A stretch of DNA of 20,897 nt, taken from NCBI GenBank assembly GCA_946402595.1, contig CAMIWY010000002.1, forward strand, positions 1-20,897, given 5' to 3'. The position numbers and the translations under genes were made by a program. The DNA is from an uncultured Clostridia bacterium (GTDB taxonomy: Bacteria; Bacillota; Clostridia; Peptostreptococcales; Anaerovoracaceae). Positions 6,705-14,827 of the stretch are shown piece by piece. How positions within the stretch are numbered: position 1 is the first letter of the stretch; every line of letters begins with the position of its first letter. The notes below the pieces were generated by a model. That model made no database searches and was not told the origin of the DNA. It saw only the letters and a list, made by a program, of their open reading frames with translations.

Positions 6705-8426
6705 ATGTATACTACTTCAGTAAGAGAAAAGAACAGCAACGGCACAGTTTGCAGACGCGGATCATTTTCCCACCTGCTTGTCATGTTGCTGATCATAGCA
6801 ATGTGCATGACATGTGCGCTCCCTGCCCTGGGCGGCACTGAAACCTATGCGGCGTCAACACAGGCATCGGGAAGTGTCAACGCTTCGGGCGGTGCGAGTC
6901 TCAGAGCCCACACCACCACAAGTTCCAGACAGATCACCCTGGTTTCTGACAACAAAGGCGTGACCATCCTCAGGGAAGTGTTCACGGGTTACAGCACCCA
7001 GGCAGCAAAACGCTGGTACTATGTTTCTGTCAGCGGAAAGAAGGGCTACATCAGGTCAGATCTTGTCGACAACATTTCCTATGCGAACATTCCGGCCGTT
7101 ACTGTGAGGGCCGTCAATTTCAGATCGGGTCCTACTACCGGAATGGCTAAAAAAGGCACCTTGTCCAGGGGCAAGGCTGTCACCGTTCTGTCCGAGGCCA
7201 AGCTAAGAGGAGTAAGTCAGATATGGTACAAAGTCCTCATCGGAAAGGGCACCTATTATATCAGCGCAAAGCACCTGAAGCTTGGTTCAGGCGGCAGTGC
7301 AAAGCCTGCAGTCTCTGCCATGTCGGCTGAGAAAGCCCGCGGGATCCTGTCAAAGGTGACCGTGACCGGTCAGCGCAATCCGTCGCTCCTTCAGGTCGGC
7401 AGCAGGTTCACCGTCAAGGGCATTGTAAATGCACCTGAGCCGGTCGACAGCGTTACCGCCGGTGTTGTCAATGCCAAAGGCAAGTGGGTGATCTCACACA
7501 GCGCGAACGTCCACGCCAGGAAATTCGACATCTACAGCATTGACAATCATCTGCCTTTCGGCACCCTGCCTGCAGGCAAGTACACATACAGAGTCGATGT
7601 ATCGGTGGGCGGTCAGACTGTAACCAAGGTAAGCGCACCGTTCGAGGTCTCAAACGACAGGCTTGTTACCGGACTTCTGAGCAATCCGACAAATGGCGGC
7701 AAGGCGCGCTATGTCTACACTTTTGACTCAGGCAACTGCCGCAAGCTGTTTTCCATAACCGGCTTCAGCAATGCTCTCGTGCCGCAGGCGATGACCTTTA
7801 CCGGATCGCAGTACTATATCCTTTACGGAATGAACCCGATGCAGGGAATAGTCACATATTCAGCTAACGGCAAAAAGCTCAAGACCGGAGGTTTTGCATT
7901 CAACATCGGACACCCTAACGGTATAACCTGGGATCCTCAGACAGGTCTCTGCTATATCTTCAAGGGCGGTCAGACGACGATCTATACCTGGAATCCTAAG
8001 ACGAACAAGTATGGCAGATCCAAAACGCCATACTCATCATCAGGGCTTGCCTATGACAAGACGACCAAAGTGATATATGCATCTTCGGAAACTGGCATCC
8101 GTATTTACAGCGCGGACGGCAAGTTCAAGCATCTGAAGAAATTCAACAGATGCAGTCACAGCGGCAAGACACACGTTCAGGACTGCGGCGCCCAGGATGG
8201 ATTCATCTTCCACGGTATCAGCGGTGCCAACAAGCACAAAACCAATTACCTGGATATCTACCGCGCTTCTGACTACAAGTATCTCGGATCGATCCGCATA
8301 GCACTTGGTGAGATCGAGAGCGCAGTCATCGGCAACGACGGATATCTCCAGCTGCTGATCAATACACCGCAGAGGACAGACTACGTCTGGAAGACTCCTC
8401 TGAACATCAATGATCTCAAAAAGTAG
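6705..8426 (+). CDS. Secreted protein with two SH3b domains, an Ig-like domain and a propeller-like C-terminal domain
   Basis: Reading from the ATG at 6705 gives 573 residues. Residues 1-50 form a long signal peptide with a basic n-region, a hydrophobic core LLVMLLIIAMCMTCAL and a likely cut near TYAA/STQ. An SH3b-like domain follows (about 60-125), then a clearer SH3b (about 133-195, with VRAVNFRSGPTT). Next is an Ig-like domain (about 215-316, with FGTLPAGKYTYRVDV), of a kind seen in clostridial wall proteins. The C-terminal half (about 330-573) has repeated strand-turn units such as HPNGITWDPQTGLCYIF and SSGLAYDKTTKVIYAS, suggesting a beta-propeller. SH3b domains usually bind cell wall. 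In-frame ATGs at 6606 and 6696 are alternatives; none has a strong ribosome site. No catalytic domain was recognised. Confidence 0.72.
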   Translation: MYTTSVREKNSNGTVCRRGSFSHLLVMLLIIAMCMTCALPALGGTETYAASTQASGSVNASGGASLRAHTTTSSRQITLVSDNKGVTILREVFTGYSTQAAKRWYYVSVSGKKGYIRSDLVDNISYANIPAVTVRAVNFRSGPTTGMAKKGTLSRGKAVTVLSEAKLRGVSQIWYKVLIGKGTYYISAKHLKLGSGGSAKPAVSAMSAEKARGILSKVTVTGQRNPSLLQVGSRFTVKGIVNAPEPVDSVTAGVVNAKGKWVISHSANVHARKFDIYSIDNHLPFGTLPAGKYTYRVDVSVGGQTVTKVSAPFEVSNDRLVTGLLSNPTNGGKARYVYTFDSGNCRKLFSITGFSNALVPQAMTFTGSQYYILYGMNPMQGIVTYSANGKKLKTGGFAFNIGHPNGITWDPQTGLCYIFKGGQTTIYTWNPKTNKYGRSKTPYSSSGLAYDKTTKVIYASSETGIRIYSADGKFKHLKKFNRCSHSGKTHVQDCGAQDGFIFHGISGANKHKTNYLDIYRASDYKYLGSIRIALGEIESAVIGNDGYLQLLINTPQRTDYVWKTPLNINDLKK

Positions 8427-8529
8427 GACTTATACAGTGCAGGCTTCGAGGCTTTCACATGTGATATACAAATACGTCTGTATTGGTAAATCGGCTTGCA
8501 TAAAGGTTCCAAATACGGCAAAATTAAGA

Positions 8530-8550
8530 GGCGGGGATACCCCGCCTTTT
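8530..8550 (+). terminator. Intrinsic terminator after the secreted SH3b protein gene
   Basis: GGCGGGG and CCCCGCC form a perfect 7-bp GC-only stem with a 3-base loop, followed by TTTT. It lies about 100 bases past the stop codon and 22 bases before larA, so larA probably needs its own start of transcription or readthrough. Confidence 0.85.
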
Positions 8551-8571
8551 AAAGTGATTGGAGCAACAGAA

Positions 8572-9891
8572 ATGCAGATAGAATTCGGTTACGGAAAAGA
8601 TATCCAGACAGTGGATGTGCCTGACGGGAATCTCGTCGGCGTTCTTATGAGCAACCCGGTGGAGCACGAACGCCGCGGCGCTGATGCAGTCAGGTATGCA
8701 CTTGAGAACCCTATAGGTACCGGGAAGCTGAGAGATATCGCGGCAGAGAAGATCAGAAAACTTGCCTCTGCGGATGAAGATCCTTCTTCATCTGATGGCA
8801 GCAGGCCGGAAATCACCGGAAGACGCCCTAAAGTGGTAGTAGTCACCAGCGACATTTCGCGCCCGCTTCCAAGCTATGACGTCCTCCCGTCAGTTCTGGA
8901 CGAACTGTATGCAGGCGGCTGCAGGCCAGAGGATATAACTGTGATCATCGCGCTCGGTTCGCACAGGAACAACACGGAAGAAGAGCACCGCAGACTGGTC
9001 GGAGACCGCTGCTATAACGAGGTCAGAGTCGTGGACAGCAGCCGTGAGGACCTTGTCCATCTCGGCACTACGAAAAGCGGCACCCCTGTAGACTACGACC
9101 GCAGAGTCGTAGAAGCGGATATCCGCGTATGCCTCGGCAACATAGAATTCCACTATTTTGCCGGCTACTCAGGCGGATGCAAAGCGATAATGCCGGGTGT
9201 CTCGACTCCTGCAGCGATCCAGATGAACCATCGGATGATGATCTCGGACGATGCTCGCACAGGCAAGCTCGAGGGCAACCCCGTCCGCGAGGATCTCGAA
9301 GAAGCCTGCGCGATGCTGGGTGTTGACTTCATAGTCAACTGTGTCCTGGATGAACACAAGAAGATCGTCTATGCGGTCGCGGGCGACGTTGTGGATGCGC
9401 ACAGAACCGGATGTAAGTATCTCGACAGGATGTACCGCGTGTCAGTACCTGAACCAGCAGATATCATCCTTGTAAGTCAGGGCGGATCGCCTAAAGACGC
9501 CAACCTGTATCAGACTCAGAAGGCTCTGGATAACTCCAAGCACATCATCAAAGACGGCGGCACCATAATACTGATCGGTGCCTGCAATGAAGGCCTCGGC
9601 AATGCTACCTTTGAGAAGTGGCTCTGTGAGGCAGGCAGGCCGCAGGACCTCATAGACCGCATCCATGCAGATTTCAAACTTGGCGGTCACAAGGCGGCAG
9701 CCATCGCCATGGTCATGCAGAAAGCAGAAGTCTACCTGGTATCTGAGATGGACCCTGAATTTGTGAAGAGCATCTTCTTCACCCCTGCCACCACGGCTCA
9801 GGCAGCCTTCGACGAAGCCATGAAAAAACACGGGCCGGATGCCCGCGTCATCGCTATGCCTTTCGGCGGCGCAGTTCTCCCGTCCGTGTGA
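8572..9891 (+). CDS. larA: LarA-family nickel-pincer-dependent 2-hydroxyacid racemase/epimerase
   Basis: This 439-residue protein matches LarA, the lactate racemase that uses a nickel-pincer nucleotide cofactor. SDISRPLP is at 93-100. The residues known to act in L. plantarum LarA can be aligned: His131 in ALGSHRNNTEEE, His194 and Lys204 in FHYFAGYSGGCK, and His220 in QMNH. The His-to-Lys spacing of 10 and Lys-to-His spacing of 16 agree with His174, Lys184 and His200. Lys204 would hold the cofactor. Family members often have GGRK here; this one has GGCK. A polar linker (about 66-86) looks inserted before the core. The ATG at 8572 follows GGAG by eight bases. LarA relatives act on several 2-hydroxy acids, so the substrate is open. 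No larB, larC or larE maturation genes lie nearby. Confidence 0.82.
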   Translation: MQIEFGYGKDIQTVDVPDGNLVGVLMSNPVEHERRGADAVRYALENPIGTGKLRDIAAEKIRKLASADEDPSSSDGSRPEITGRRPKVVVVTSDISRPLPSYDVLPSVLDELYAGGCRPEDITVIIALGSHRNNTEEEHRRLVGDRCYNEVRVVDSSREDLVHLGTTKSGTPVDYDRRVVEADIRVCLGNIEFHYFAGYSGGCKAIMPGVSTPAAIQMNHRMMISDDARTGKLEGNPVREDLEEACAMLGVDFIVNCVLDEHKKIVYAVAGDVVDAHRTGCKYLDRMYRVSVPEPADIILVSQGGSPKDANLYQTQKALDNSKHIIKDGGTIILIGACNEGLGNATFEKWLCEAGRPQDLIDRIHADFKLGGHKAAAIAMVMQKAEVYLVSEMDPEFVKSIFFTPATTAQAAFDEAMKKHGPDARVIAMPFGGAVLPSV

Positions 9892-9897
9892 TATAAT
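9889..9897 (+). promoter_or_regulatory. Extended -10 promoter overlapping the larA stop codon
   Basis: TGATATAAT contains a perfect TATAAT (9892-9897) preceded by the TG of an extended -10 element; its first three bases are the larA stop codon. No good -35 is seen. It lies 46 bases before the next gene, so it could drive that gene separately from larA. Confidence 0.45.
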
Positions 9898-9943
9898 AAA
9901 TACGGAGATTGGGACCTGCTAATACACAGGAGAATCAGGAAAA

Positions 9944-10900
9944 ATGAAAAACAGCAGAAAAGGCCGCATACTGGCGTTTATCATAGCATTCGCAGTATGT
10001 GTCACAGGCGTTCTGGCAGTGCCGGCAACCAGTGTCAGTGCAGCAAGCATCAAAAAAGCACCGCCGCAGCGGAATGCCTCTATGAAACTTATCAAAAAAG
10101 GCACTAAGACATTTGACTACAGAACGGCAGCCCGTCAGAAGCTCTATCAGTATGATACCCTTCAGGGCGCATGCGCAAATGCAGGATATGCATATCTTAC
10201 CCTGTATAACAGAAATGTAGAGAAGTGCAAGATAGTCAAAGTAAGACTCAGCACGAGGGAAGTCGTCAAAGTCTCTGCGGCGCTTCCTGTCTATCATGCG
10301 AACTGCCTGACATACAACACGAAGAAGAAGCTTCTCGTAGCGACCTGCTGCAGAGTAAAAGGCAAGAGGGCTGTATTCATAGACCCGAACAAGCTTACAG
10401 TCCGAGGATACAAGGACATCAAGCTTACCTCAAAGGTAAAGAATCTGCCAAGATCCGTAAGACGCAACTATCAGGGATTTACAGCAATCGCATACAATGC
10501 GAAGAAGAACTGGTATGTCGGCAGACTCCGCGGCAACAACAACGTCATCATATTCGACGGCAACCTCAATCCGAAAAAATATGTCGTCCTCAAGGGCAAG
10601 CAGACCGCCCTTCTCAACCAGGGAATGGACAGCGTCGGCAACTACATATACGACGTCAGAAGCTTCAAAGGTAAGTATAAGTACAGCATGGTCACAGTCC
10701 ACACAATGTCGGGCGCTCTTGTCGGAAGAGTCAAATTCCCTTACGGAAAGTCTCCGGGCAAGGAGCTGCAGTGCATATTCCATGATGGAAAGCAGTTCTA
10801 TGCAGGCTTCTATTACTCTACCAGCCAGGCTCATGACTATGCTAAATACAAAGTTAAGAGATACAACGAACTGTACTACCTCAACAACATGTACAGGTAG
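9944..10900 (+). CDS. Secreted propeller-like protein, relative of the SH3b protein's C-terminal domain
   Basis: This 318-residue protein has a clear signal peptide: basic start, hydrophobic core ILAFIIAFAVCVTGVLAV, and a likely cut after VSA (residue 33). The mature protein is rich in Lys, Tyr and Asn. It shows strand-turn-strand units such as HANCLTYNTKKKLLVA (118-133) and GFTAIAYNAKKNWYVG (178-193). These resemble units in the C-terminal half of the secreted protein at 6705-8426. Near the end, GKELQCIFHDGKQFYAGFY (272-290) parallels GEIESAVIGNDGYLQLLI there. No SH3b, catalytic motif or anchor was seen. The ATG follows ACAGGAGAATCAGGAAAA. The overall fold is inferred to be a beta-propeller; the role is unknown. 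High basic content could help it stay near the wall. Confidence 0.7.
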   Translation: MKNSRKGRILAFIIAFAVCVTGVLAVPATSVSAASIKKAPPQRNASMKLIKKGTKTFDYRTAARQKLYQYDTLQGACANAGYAYLTLYNRNVEKCKIVKVRLSTREVVKVSAALPVYHANCLTYNTKKKLLVATCCRVKGKRAVFIDPNKLTVRGYKDIKLTSKVKNLPRSVRRNYQGFTAIAYNAKKNWYVGRLRGNNNVIIFDGNLNPKKYVVLKGKQTALLNQGMDSVGNYIYDVRSFKGKYKYSMVTVHTMSGALVGRVKFPYGKSPGKELQCIFHDGKQFYAGFYYSTSQAHDYAKYKVKRYNELYYLNNMYR

Positions 10901-10959
10901 TCAGACCAGTCAGGCCCACACTTATATCAGGTTGTTTACAGAATACTGCAACCGCCCTG

Positions 10960-10985
10960 AACCCCGCTCATTGCGGGGTTTTCTT
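10960..10985 (+). terminator. Intrinsic terminator after the secreted propeller-like gene
   Basis: AACCCCGC and GCGGGGTT form a perfect 8-bp stem with loop TCATT, followed by TTCTT. It sits 59 bases after the stop codon of the plus-strand gene. Confidence 0.85.
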
Positions 10986-10990
10986 ATAAC

Positions 10991-11025
10991 AAAAGGGAGA
11001 AACCGGAAACCCCGGTTTCTCCTTT
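10991..11025. terminator. Bidirectional terminator between convergent genes
   Basis: GGAGAAACCGG (10996-11006) and CCGGTTTCTCC (11012-11022) form an 11-bp stem. A T-run follows on the plus strand, and four T residues follow on the minus strand (10991-10994). It can back up the preceding terminator and also end the minus-strand surface protein gene, whose stop is 54 bases away. Confidence 0.8.
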
Positions 11026-11078
11026 GTTATTGCTTTACTGCAGACAGGTATATCTCAGATCTGCTTCTGCAATTTTCC

Positions 11079-13694
11079 CTATTTTGTAATAGTCACATCA
11101 CCGATCAGAGTTCTTCCGTTAGGTGATCTGAAGACGATGGTTGTCTTTCCTGCCTTAGTAGCCTTGATAACAGCCGCTCCGTCGATGATACCGCCCTTGT
11201 ACTCAGCATTTCCCTTACCTACATTGTAGATCGTGATCATTGACTTGTCGCCGATATCATAGAGCAGATGACTCGGGTACAGCCTCGGTCTTGCCTTGAA
11301 ATCTTTGATATTAGGATCATAGTTATATGAAGGCTTCACCTTGAGTGTTTCACCGACCTTCAGAGTGATGTCTGTATGCAGTACTGCGCTGGATCCTACC
11401 TTCTTCTCTGCAAGCCGCTTGCCATTGACAGCATTTACAACGTGTGTTTCTTTCATCGCATGGTACTTGCCGCCAGCCGGACATGTGATGATTCCTGTTG
11501 ACCATGTGCTGTCTCCTTTAGCCTGTGCGTGGATCTCGATTACATAGTCTGTCTTGATAGGGATCCATGCTTCATAGGTATCTGCAGGATATGCTTTTTC
11601 TGTCCATCCTGACCAGCTGTTATTGCCGCCGATCTTACGGAATCTGTACTTCAGGTTCCAGCCTGTGGCTGTTACTCCGTCCTTCTGGGACCATTTGAAA
11701 AGGACCTTTCCTACACTGTGCTGCGATGCCCAGAGGTTCTTTACTTTCAGGTTTGTCGGCACCTCTTTAGCCGGAATATCAGCTGATTCCTTCTGTCCAC
11801 AGACCTTGCAGGTACGTTCCTTAAGTCCCTTTGCTGTGGTTGTTGGCTCTTTGACTGTTTTCCAGTCATCAAACTGATGCTTTCCTGTTGCAGGTATTTC
11901 TTCCGGCTCAGTTATAAGATCAATATAGTCCTTGTCGCTGAATATCTGGTCACACTCAGAACACTTATAGTATGCCTTCGTTCCCGGTTTCCCGCATGTT
12001 GCTTTAACTTCCGGTACTAATGTAACAATATGCTTAACATCTGACTCTTGTGTGTCTCCACATACTGTACAGGATCTTTTTCTCCATCCGTTTGAATAAT
12101 CAGAAGCTGCTTCTATAATTTCCCATTTTCCGTAACTGTGTTTATCTTTTGCAAGTATTTCCACATCTTTTTCTGAGAGCAGCTTGGTCCCTTCTTCATC
12201 CGCGAAATACTTGTTGCAATTATTGCATTCAAAATGTTCCTTATACCCTGTTTCGTCCGTACCACACGGCGGAATATACTCCTCATAGTGTTCCATATCA
12301 TGCTGATGAGGCGTTTCAACGACAGTAATGACGTTTTTTACTTCACAGGATCTGCCTTCAAGTGTAACAAAGTATGAGTGCGCGCCTGCTCCCCAGTAAT
12401 TGGTATCACTCTGATCATCATAATAATCAGGGTAGATTCCAGTATCGTCATCAGGATCATCTTTGTTTTCGAAAACATAGTAATCCTCATCCTCATAATA
12501 TGTATACACATACTTCTTTGGTGCAGAAACGTTCTTATATTTTACTGTCAGTACATCTCCATCAGCAAAGGCTTCGTACTCATCAAATCTCTTATCTACA
12601 TATTCTTCCTTCTCCAGCGTGATTTTTCTATCCGTGCTGAACGAAATGCTCTCGATATCGCTTTCAACACCCGTTACGGTAATAGGACATTTAACAATAA
12701 AGTTTGATTCATCCTCATCATCCGATGCATAATACGATACGTCGTCGCTCATCTGGAAGTATATAGTGTTTTTGCCTTTTTTATACGCAGACTGCCCTTC
12801 TCCAAATACCAGATACCAGTCATCAGTAATCGTATTCAGTTTATTGCCCTTATCATCATAAAAATCAGCTTGCTCCTCACCCTTTTCTTTAGCGGTAAAT
12901 ACGGTTTTAACCCCGTCATCATAGTTAACTGTTAAAACATCCCCAACCTCAGGAAACTCACTATTAATGTCATACGCACCCCTGGCTCCGACATATGCTT
13001 CGAGAGGCTCGCTGCTCTTCCGCTTATACTCAATAGACGTGATTCTGTGAGGTACCGGCACTCCTGTAAAAGTAATGATTTCCTCCGAAGCTGCTTCGTA
13101 TTCCGGAAGCGTAACTCTTACTTCATTTTTACCCTCTTTAAACTTATTCTGGCTTTCATCAACAAAAGAGAAAAAAGGATTAAGGCTACGCGGATAATCT
13201 TCTTTAATTTCGCTTTCATCTATTTTAGGATCAATCTTGAAATAATATGAGGAATCTTCTTCTTCATCATAGATATACTTTACCGTGTTGCCATCTGAAA
13301 ATGTCAGTATGATCTCTTCTCCTTCAAAGCCAAACCAGTCAACAGGCTGCCCGGTTCCGATATAGCCCTCATAATTGTGATTAGCCTTAAAATGCATTTC
13401 TGTTACTTCAGGCTCTTCGTCATCTGATGAAGGCTCTTCTTCACCCTGATCCGGATCCTGATCAGTTCCATCCTCAACGGAATTTGCATTTACGACTCCC
13501 TGCTTCTCTTCGAGGCTCTTATCAGTGTCCTCCTGTTCCAGAGTCTCCTCCGTGTTTTCTGTTCCTTCAGTTACCTTTTCGACTTCCTTAGGTGTTTCCC
13601 CTTCTGCTGCTGCATCCGCAAATGCGATTGCAGGCATGTAGGTCAGCACCATAGTAAGTGTAATAAGGATCGCAAGTACTCTTTTTTTCATCAT
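11079..13694 (-). CDS. Large secreted multi-domain surface protein with tandem repeats and CxxC pairs
   Basis: This 871-residue protein starts with a signal peptide (about 1-27, cut near AFA/DAA) and an acidic Glu/Asp-rich linker (28-96). Three diverged repeats of about 110-125 residues follow (about 97-215, 216-344, 345-460). Each runs from a strand such as ITSIEYKRK, through a GDVLTVNYDDG-type segment, to a GKNTIYFQ-type strand and a closing ITVTGVE. Residues 461-645 carry four CxxC pairs (490/493, 542/545, 578/581, 629/632) in the ATCGKPGTKAYYKCSEC style common in clostridial surface proteins. An Fn3-like stretch (646-740) and an Ig-like tail (750-871) end it. No LPxTG, S-layer or choline-binding anchor was seen. 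The start has AAGGTAAGGT upstream and two adjacent ATGs. Function is unknown; adhesion or matrix is a guess. Confidence 0.75.
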   Translation of the reverse strand: MMKKRVLAILITLTMVLTYMPAIAFADAAAEGETPKEVEKVTEGTENTEETLEQEDTDKSLEEKQGVVNANSVEDGTDQDPDQGEEEPSSDDEEPEVTEMHFKANHNYEGYIGTGQPVDWFGFEGEEIILTFSDGNTVKYIYDEEEDSSYYFKIDPKIDESEIKEDYPRSLNPFFSFVDESQNKFKEGKNEVRVTLPEYEAASEEIITFTGVPVPHRITSIEYKRKSSEPLEAYVGARGAYDINSEFPEVGDVLTVNYDDGVKTVFTAKEKGEEQADFYDDKGNKLNTITDDWYLVFGEGQSAYKKGKNTIYFQMSDDVSYYASDDEDESNFIVKCPITVTGVESDIESISFSTDRKITLEKEEYVDKRFDEYEAFADGDVLTVKYKNVSAPKKYVYTYYEDEDYYVFENKDDPDDDTGIYPDYYDDQSDTNYWGAGAHSYFVTLEGRSCEVKNVITVVETPHQHDMEHYEEYIPPCGTDETGYKEHFECNNCNKYFADEEGTKLLSEKDVEILAKDKHSYGKWEIIEAASDYSNGWRKRSCTVCGDTQESDVKHIVTLVPEVKATCGKPGTKAYYKCSECDQIFSDKDYIDLITEPEEIPATGKHQFDDWKTVKEPTTTAKGLKERTCKVCGQKESADIPAKEVPTNLKVKNLWASQHSVGKVLFKWSQKDGVTATGWNLKYRFRKIGGNNSWSGWTEKAYPADTYEAWIPIKTDYVIEIHAQAKGDSTWSTGIITCPAGGKYHAMKETHVVNAVNGKRLAEKKVGSSAVLHTDITLKVGETLKVKPSYNYDPNIKDFKARPRLYPSHLLYDIGDKSMITIYNVGKGNAEYKGGIIDGAAVIKATKAGKTTIVFRSPNGRTLIGDVTITK

Positions 13695-13812
13695 ACCTTA
13701 CCTTTCCCCTTAAACTACCTGTGAAGCAAGACGGGCAAAACGCTGTTCGGGTCATATATTTGTACAGCCCCTCCATGTGATTTCTGCGCTCATCTTAATG
13801 ATTGTTAATCTT

Positions 13813-13839
13813 AGTGTATCAAAGTTAAAAAAACGTCAA
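13813..13839 (-). promoter_or_regulatory. Candidate promoter of the large surface protein gene
   Basis: On the minus strand TTGACG (13834-13839) is followed 15 bases later by TACACT (13813-13818), giving a leader of about 110 bases. The spacing is short for sigma-A, so this is tentative. The gap 13695-13993 otherwise holds only AT-rich sequence and the rpsR terminator. Confidence 0.3.
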
Positions 13840-13943
13840 GGTGAACTATTTGGACAATTGCTCTCGAAATCGACTTCGTTTTCTAATTAATCCAATTGTT
13901 ATTTACCACTTGTAAAGCGTGCTTTACATTACTGGTCTGGGCA

Positions 13944-13972
13944 CGAAAATACCCGGCTTTTCAGCCGGGTAT
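13944..13972 (-). terminator. Terminator of the rpsF-ssb-rpsR operon
   Basis: ATACCCGGCT and AGCCGGGTAT form a perfect 10-bp stem with a 4-base loop, followed on the minus strand by TTTTC. It starts 21 bases after the rpsR stop. Confidence 0.88.
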
Positions 13973-13993
13973 CGGTGTCCTTCCGGATCGATC

Positions 13994-14245
13994 TTACTGC
14001 TCTGCGTCGAACGGCAGGATAGCAACGACTCTTGCTCTCTTGATTGCCTTAGCAACTGCTCTCTGGTGCATAGCGCAGGTACCTGTGACTCTTCTTGGGA
14101 GGATCTTGCCTCTCTCAGTGATGTACTTCTTCAGAGTCTCAGCATCTTTATAGTCGATCTTCTTGTCCTTGTCAGCACAGAACTGGCATACTTTTCTTCT
14201 TCTCATGCCTGAGTTCATGCGCTTAGGTCTGTTGCTTCTTTCCAT
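13994..14245 (-). CDS. rpsR: 30S ribosomal protein S18
   Basis: This 83-residue protein binds 16S rRNA with S6 in the platform of the small subunit. The sequence is highly recognisable: RRRKVCQFCADK (residues 15-26, a CxxC pair retained here), LKKYITERGKILPRRVTGTC and the basic block QRAVAKAIKRARVVAILPF. The CxxC marks a version able to bind zinc, as opposed to the cysteine-free paralogue of some genomes. It is the third gene of the operon, 21 bases after ssb, with AAGGGG upstream of the ATG at a rather long spacing (about 12 bases). rplI, which follows in some bacteria, is absent; a strong terminator comes next. Confidence 0.97.
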   Translation of the reverse strand: MERSNRPKRMNSGMRRRKVCQFCADKDKKIDYKDAETLKKYITERGKILPRRVTGTCAMHQRAVAKAIKRARVVAILPFDAEQ

Positions 14246-14266
14246 AATTCGTGCATTCCCCTTTCT

Positions 14267-14806
14267 CTAGAATGGAATATCATCCTCAGCAGCCTGGAAT
14301 GTATCCGGGAGATCATCGAAGCCGCCAAAACCGAAGTCCTGGTTGCCGGATGTGTTGTCCGATCCGAATGTTTCCTCAGGTCCGCCGAAGTTACCGCTCT
14401 GCTGCGGTGCGTTGTTGTTACCGCCCTGATATCCGCCGCCGAATGAGCCACCCTGGTTGAAGCTGCCCTGACCGCCATTCTGGCCGCCCTGGCCGCCGCC
14501 GAGGAACTCAACTCTGTCAGCAACGACATCCGTTGTATAAACGGTAACGCCTTCTCTGTTCTTGTAGCTTCCGGTCTGGATCCTTCCCTGTACAGCTACC
14601 TGTCTTCCCTTGGAGAGGTAACGGTCACATGTCTCAGCCTGTCTTCCCCATACAGTGATACGGATGAAGTCAGCGCCGGCATCTTCGCCCTGTCTTCTCG
14701 GTCTGTCTACAGCGATTGTGAATCTGCACATAGCAGACTGGGTGTTAGGTGTGTAGCTGAGCTCCGGATCTCTTGCGAGTCTTCCGATCAATATAACTTG
14801 ATTCAT
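14267..14806 (-). CDS. ssb: Single-stranded DNA-binding protein
   Basis: This 179-residue protein coats single-stranded DNA during replication and repair. MNQVILIGRLARDPELSYTP opens the OB fold (about 1-110), with RFTIAVDRP and FIRITVWGRQAETCDRYLSKG typical of SSB. A Gly/Gln/Asn-rich flexible linker follows (about 112-165). The last residues DDIPF are the acidic tip that recruits partner proteins. The ATG follows AGGAGGT at six to seven bases. It is in the standard place between rpsF and rpsR, so it is co-expressed with ribosomal proteins. All expected parts are present. Confidence 0.97.
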   Translation of the reverse strand: MNQVILIGRLARDPELSYTPNTQSAMCRFTIAVDRPRRQGEDAGADFIRITVWGRQAETCDRYLSKGRQVAVQGRIQTGSYKNREGVTVYTTDVVADRVEFLGGGQGGQNGGQGSFNQGGSFGGGYQGGNNNAPQQSGNFGGPEETFGSDNTSGNQDFGFGGFDDLPDTFQAAEDDIPF

Positions 14807-14827
14807 CTCAGACCTCCTGTCCCTTGA

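Noticed and set aside
11780..12240. CxxC pairs in the surface protein as a zinc-finger regulator
   Set aside because: The protein has a signal peptide and the pairs lie in the repeated ATCGKPG..YYKCSEC style of secreted proteins, so a DNA-binding role is unlikely.
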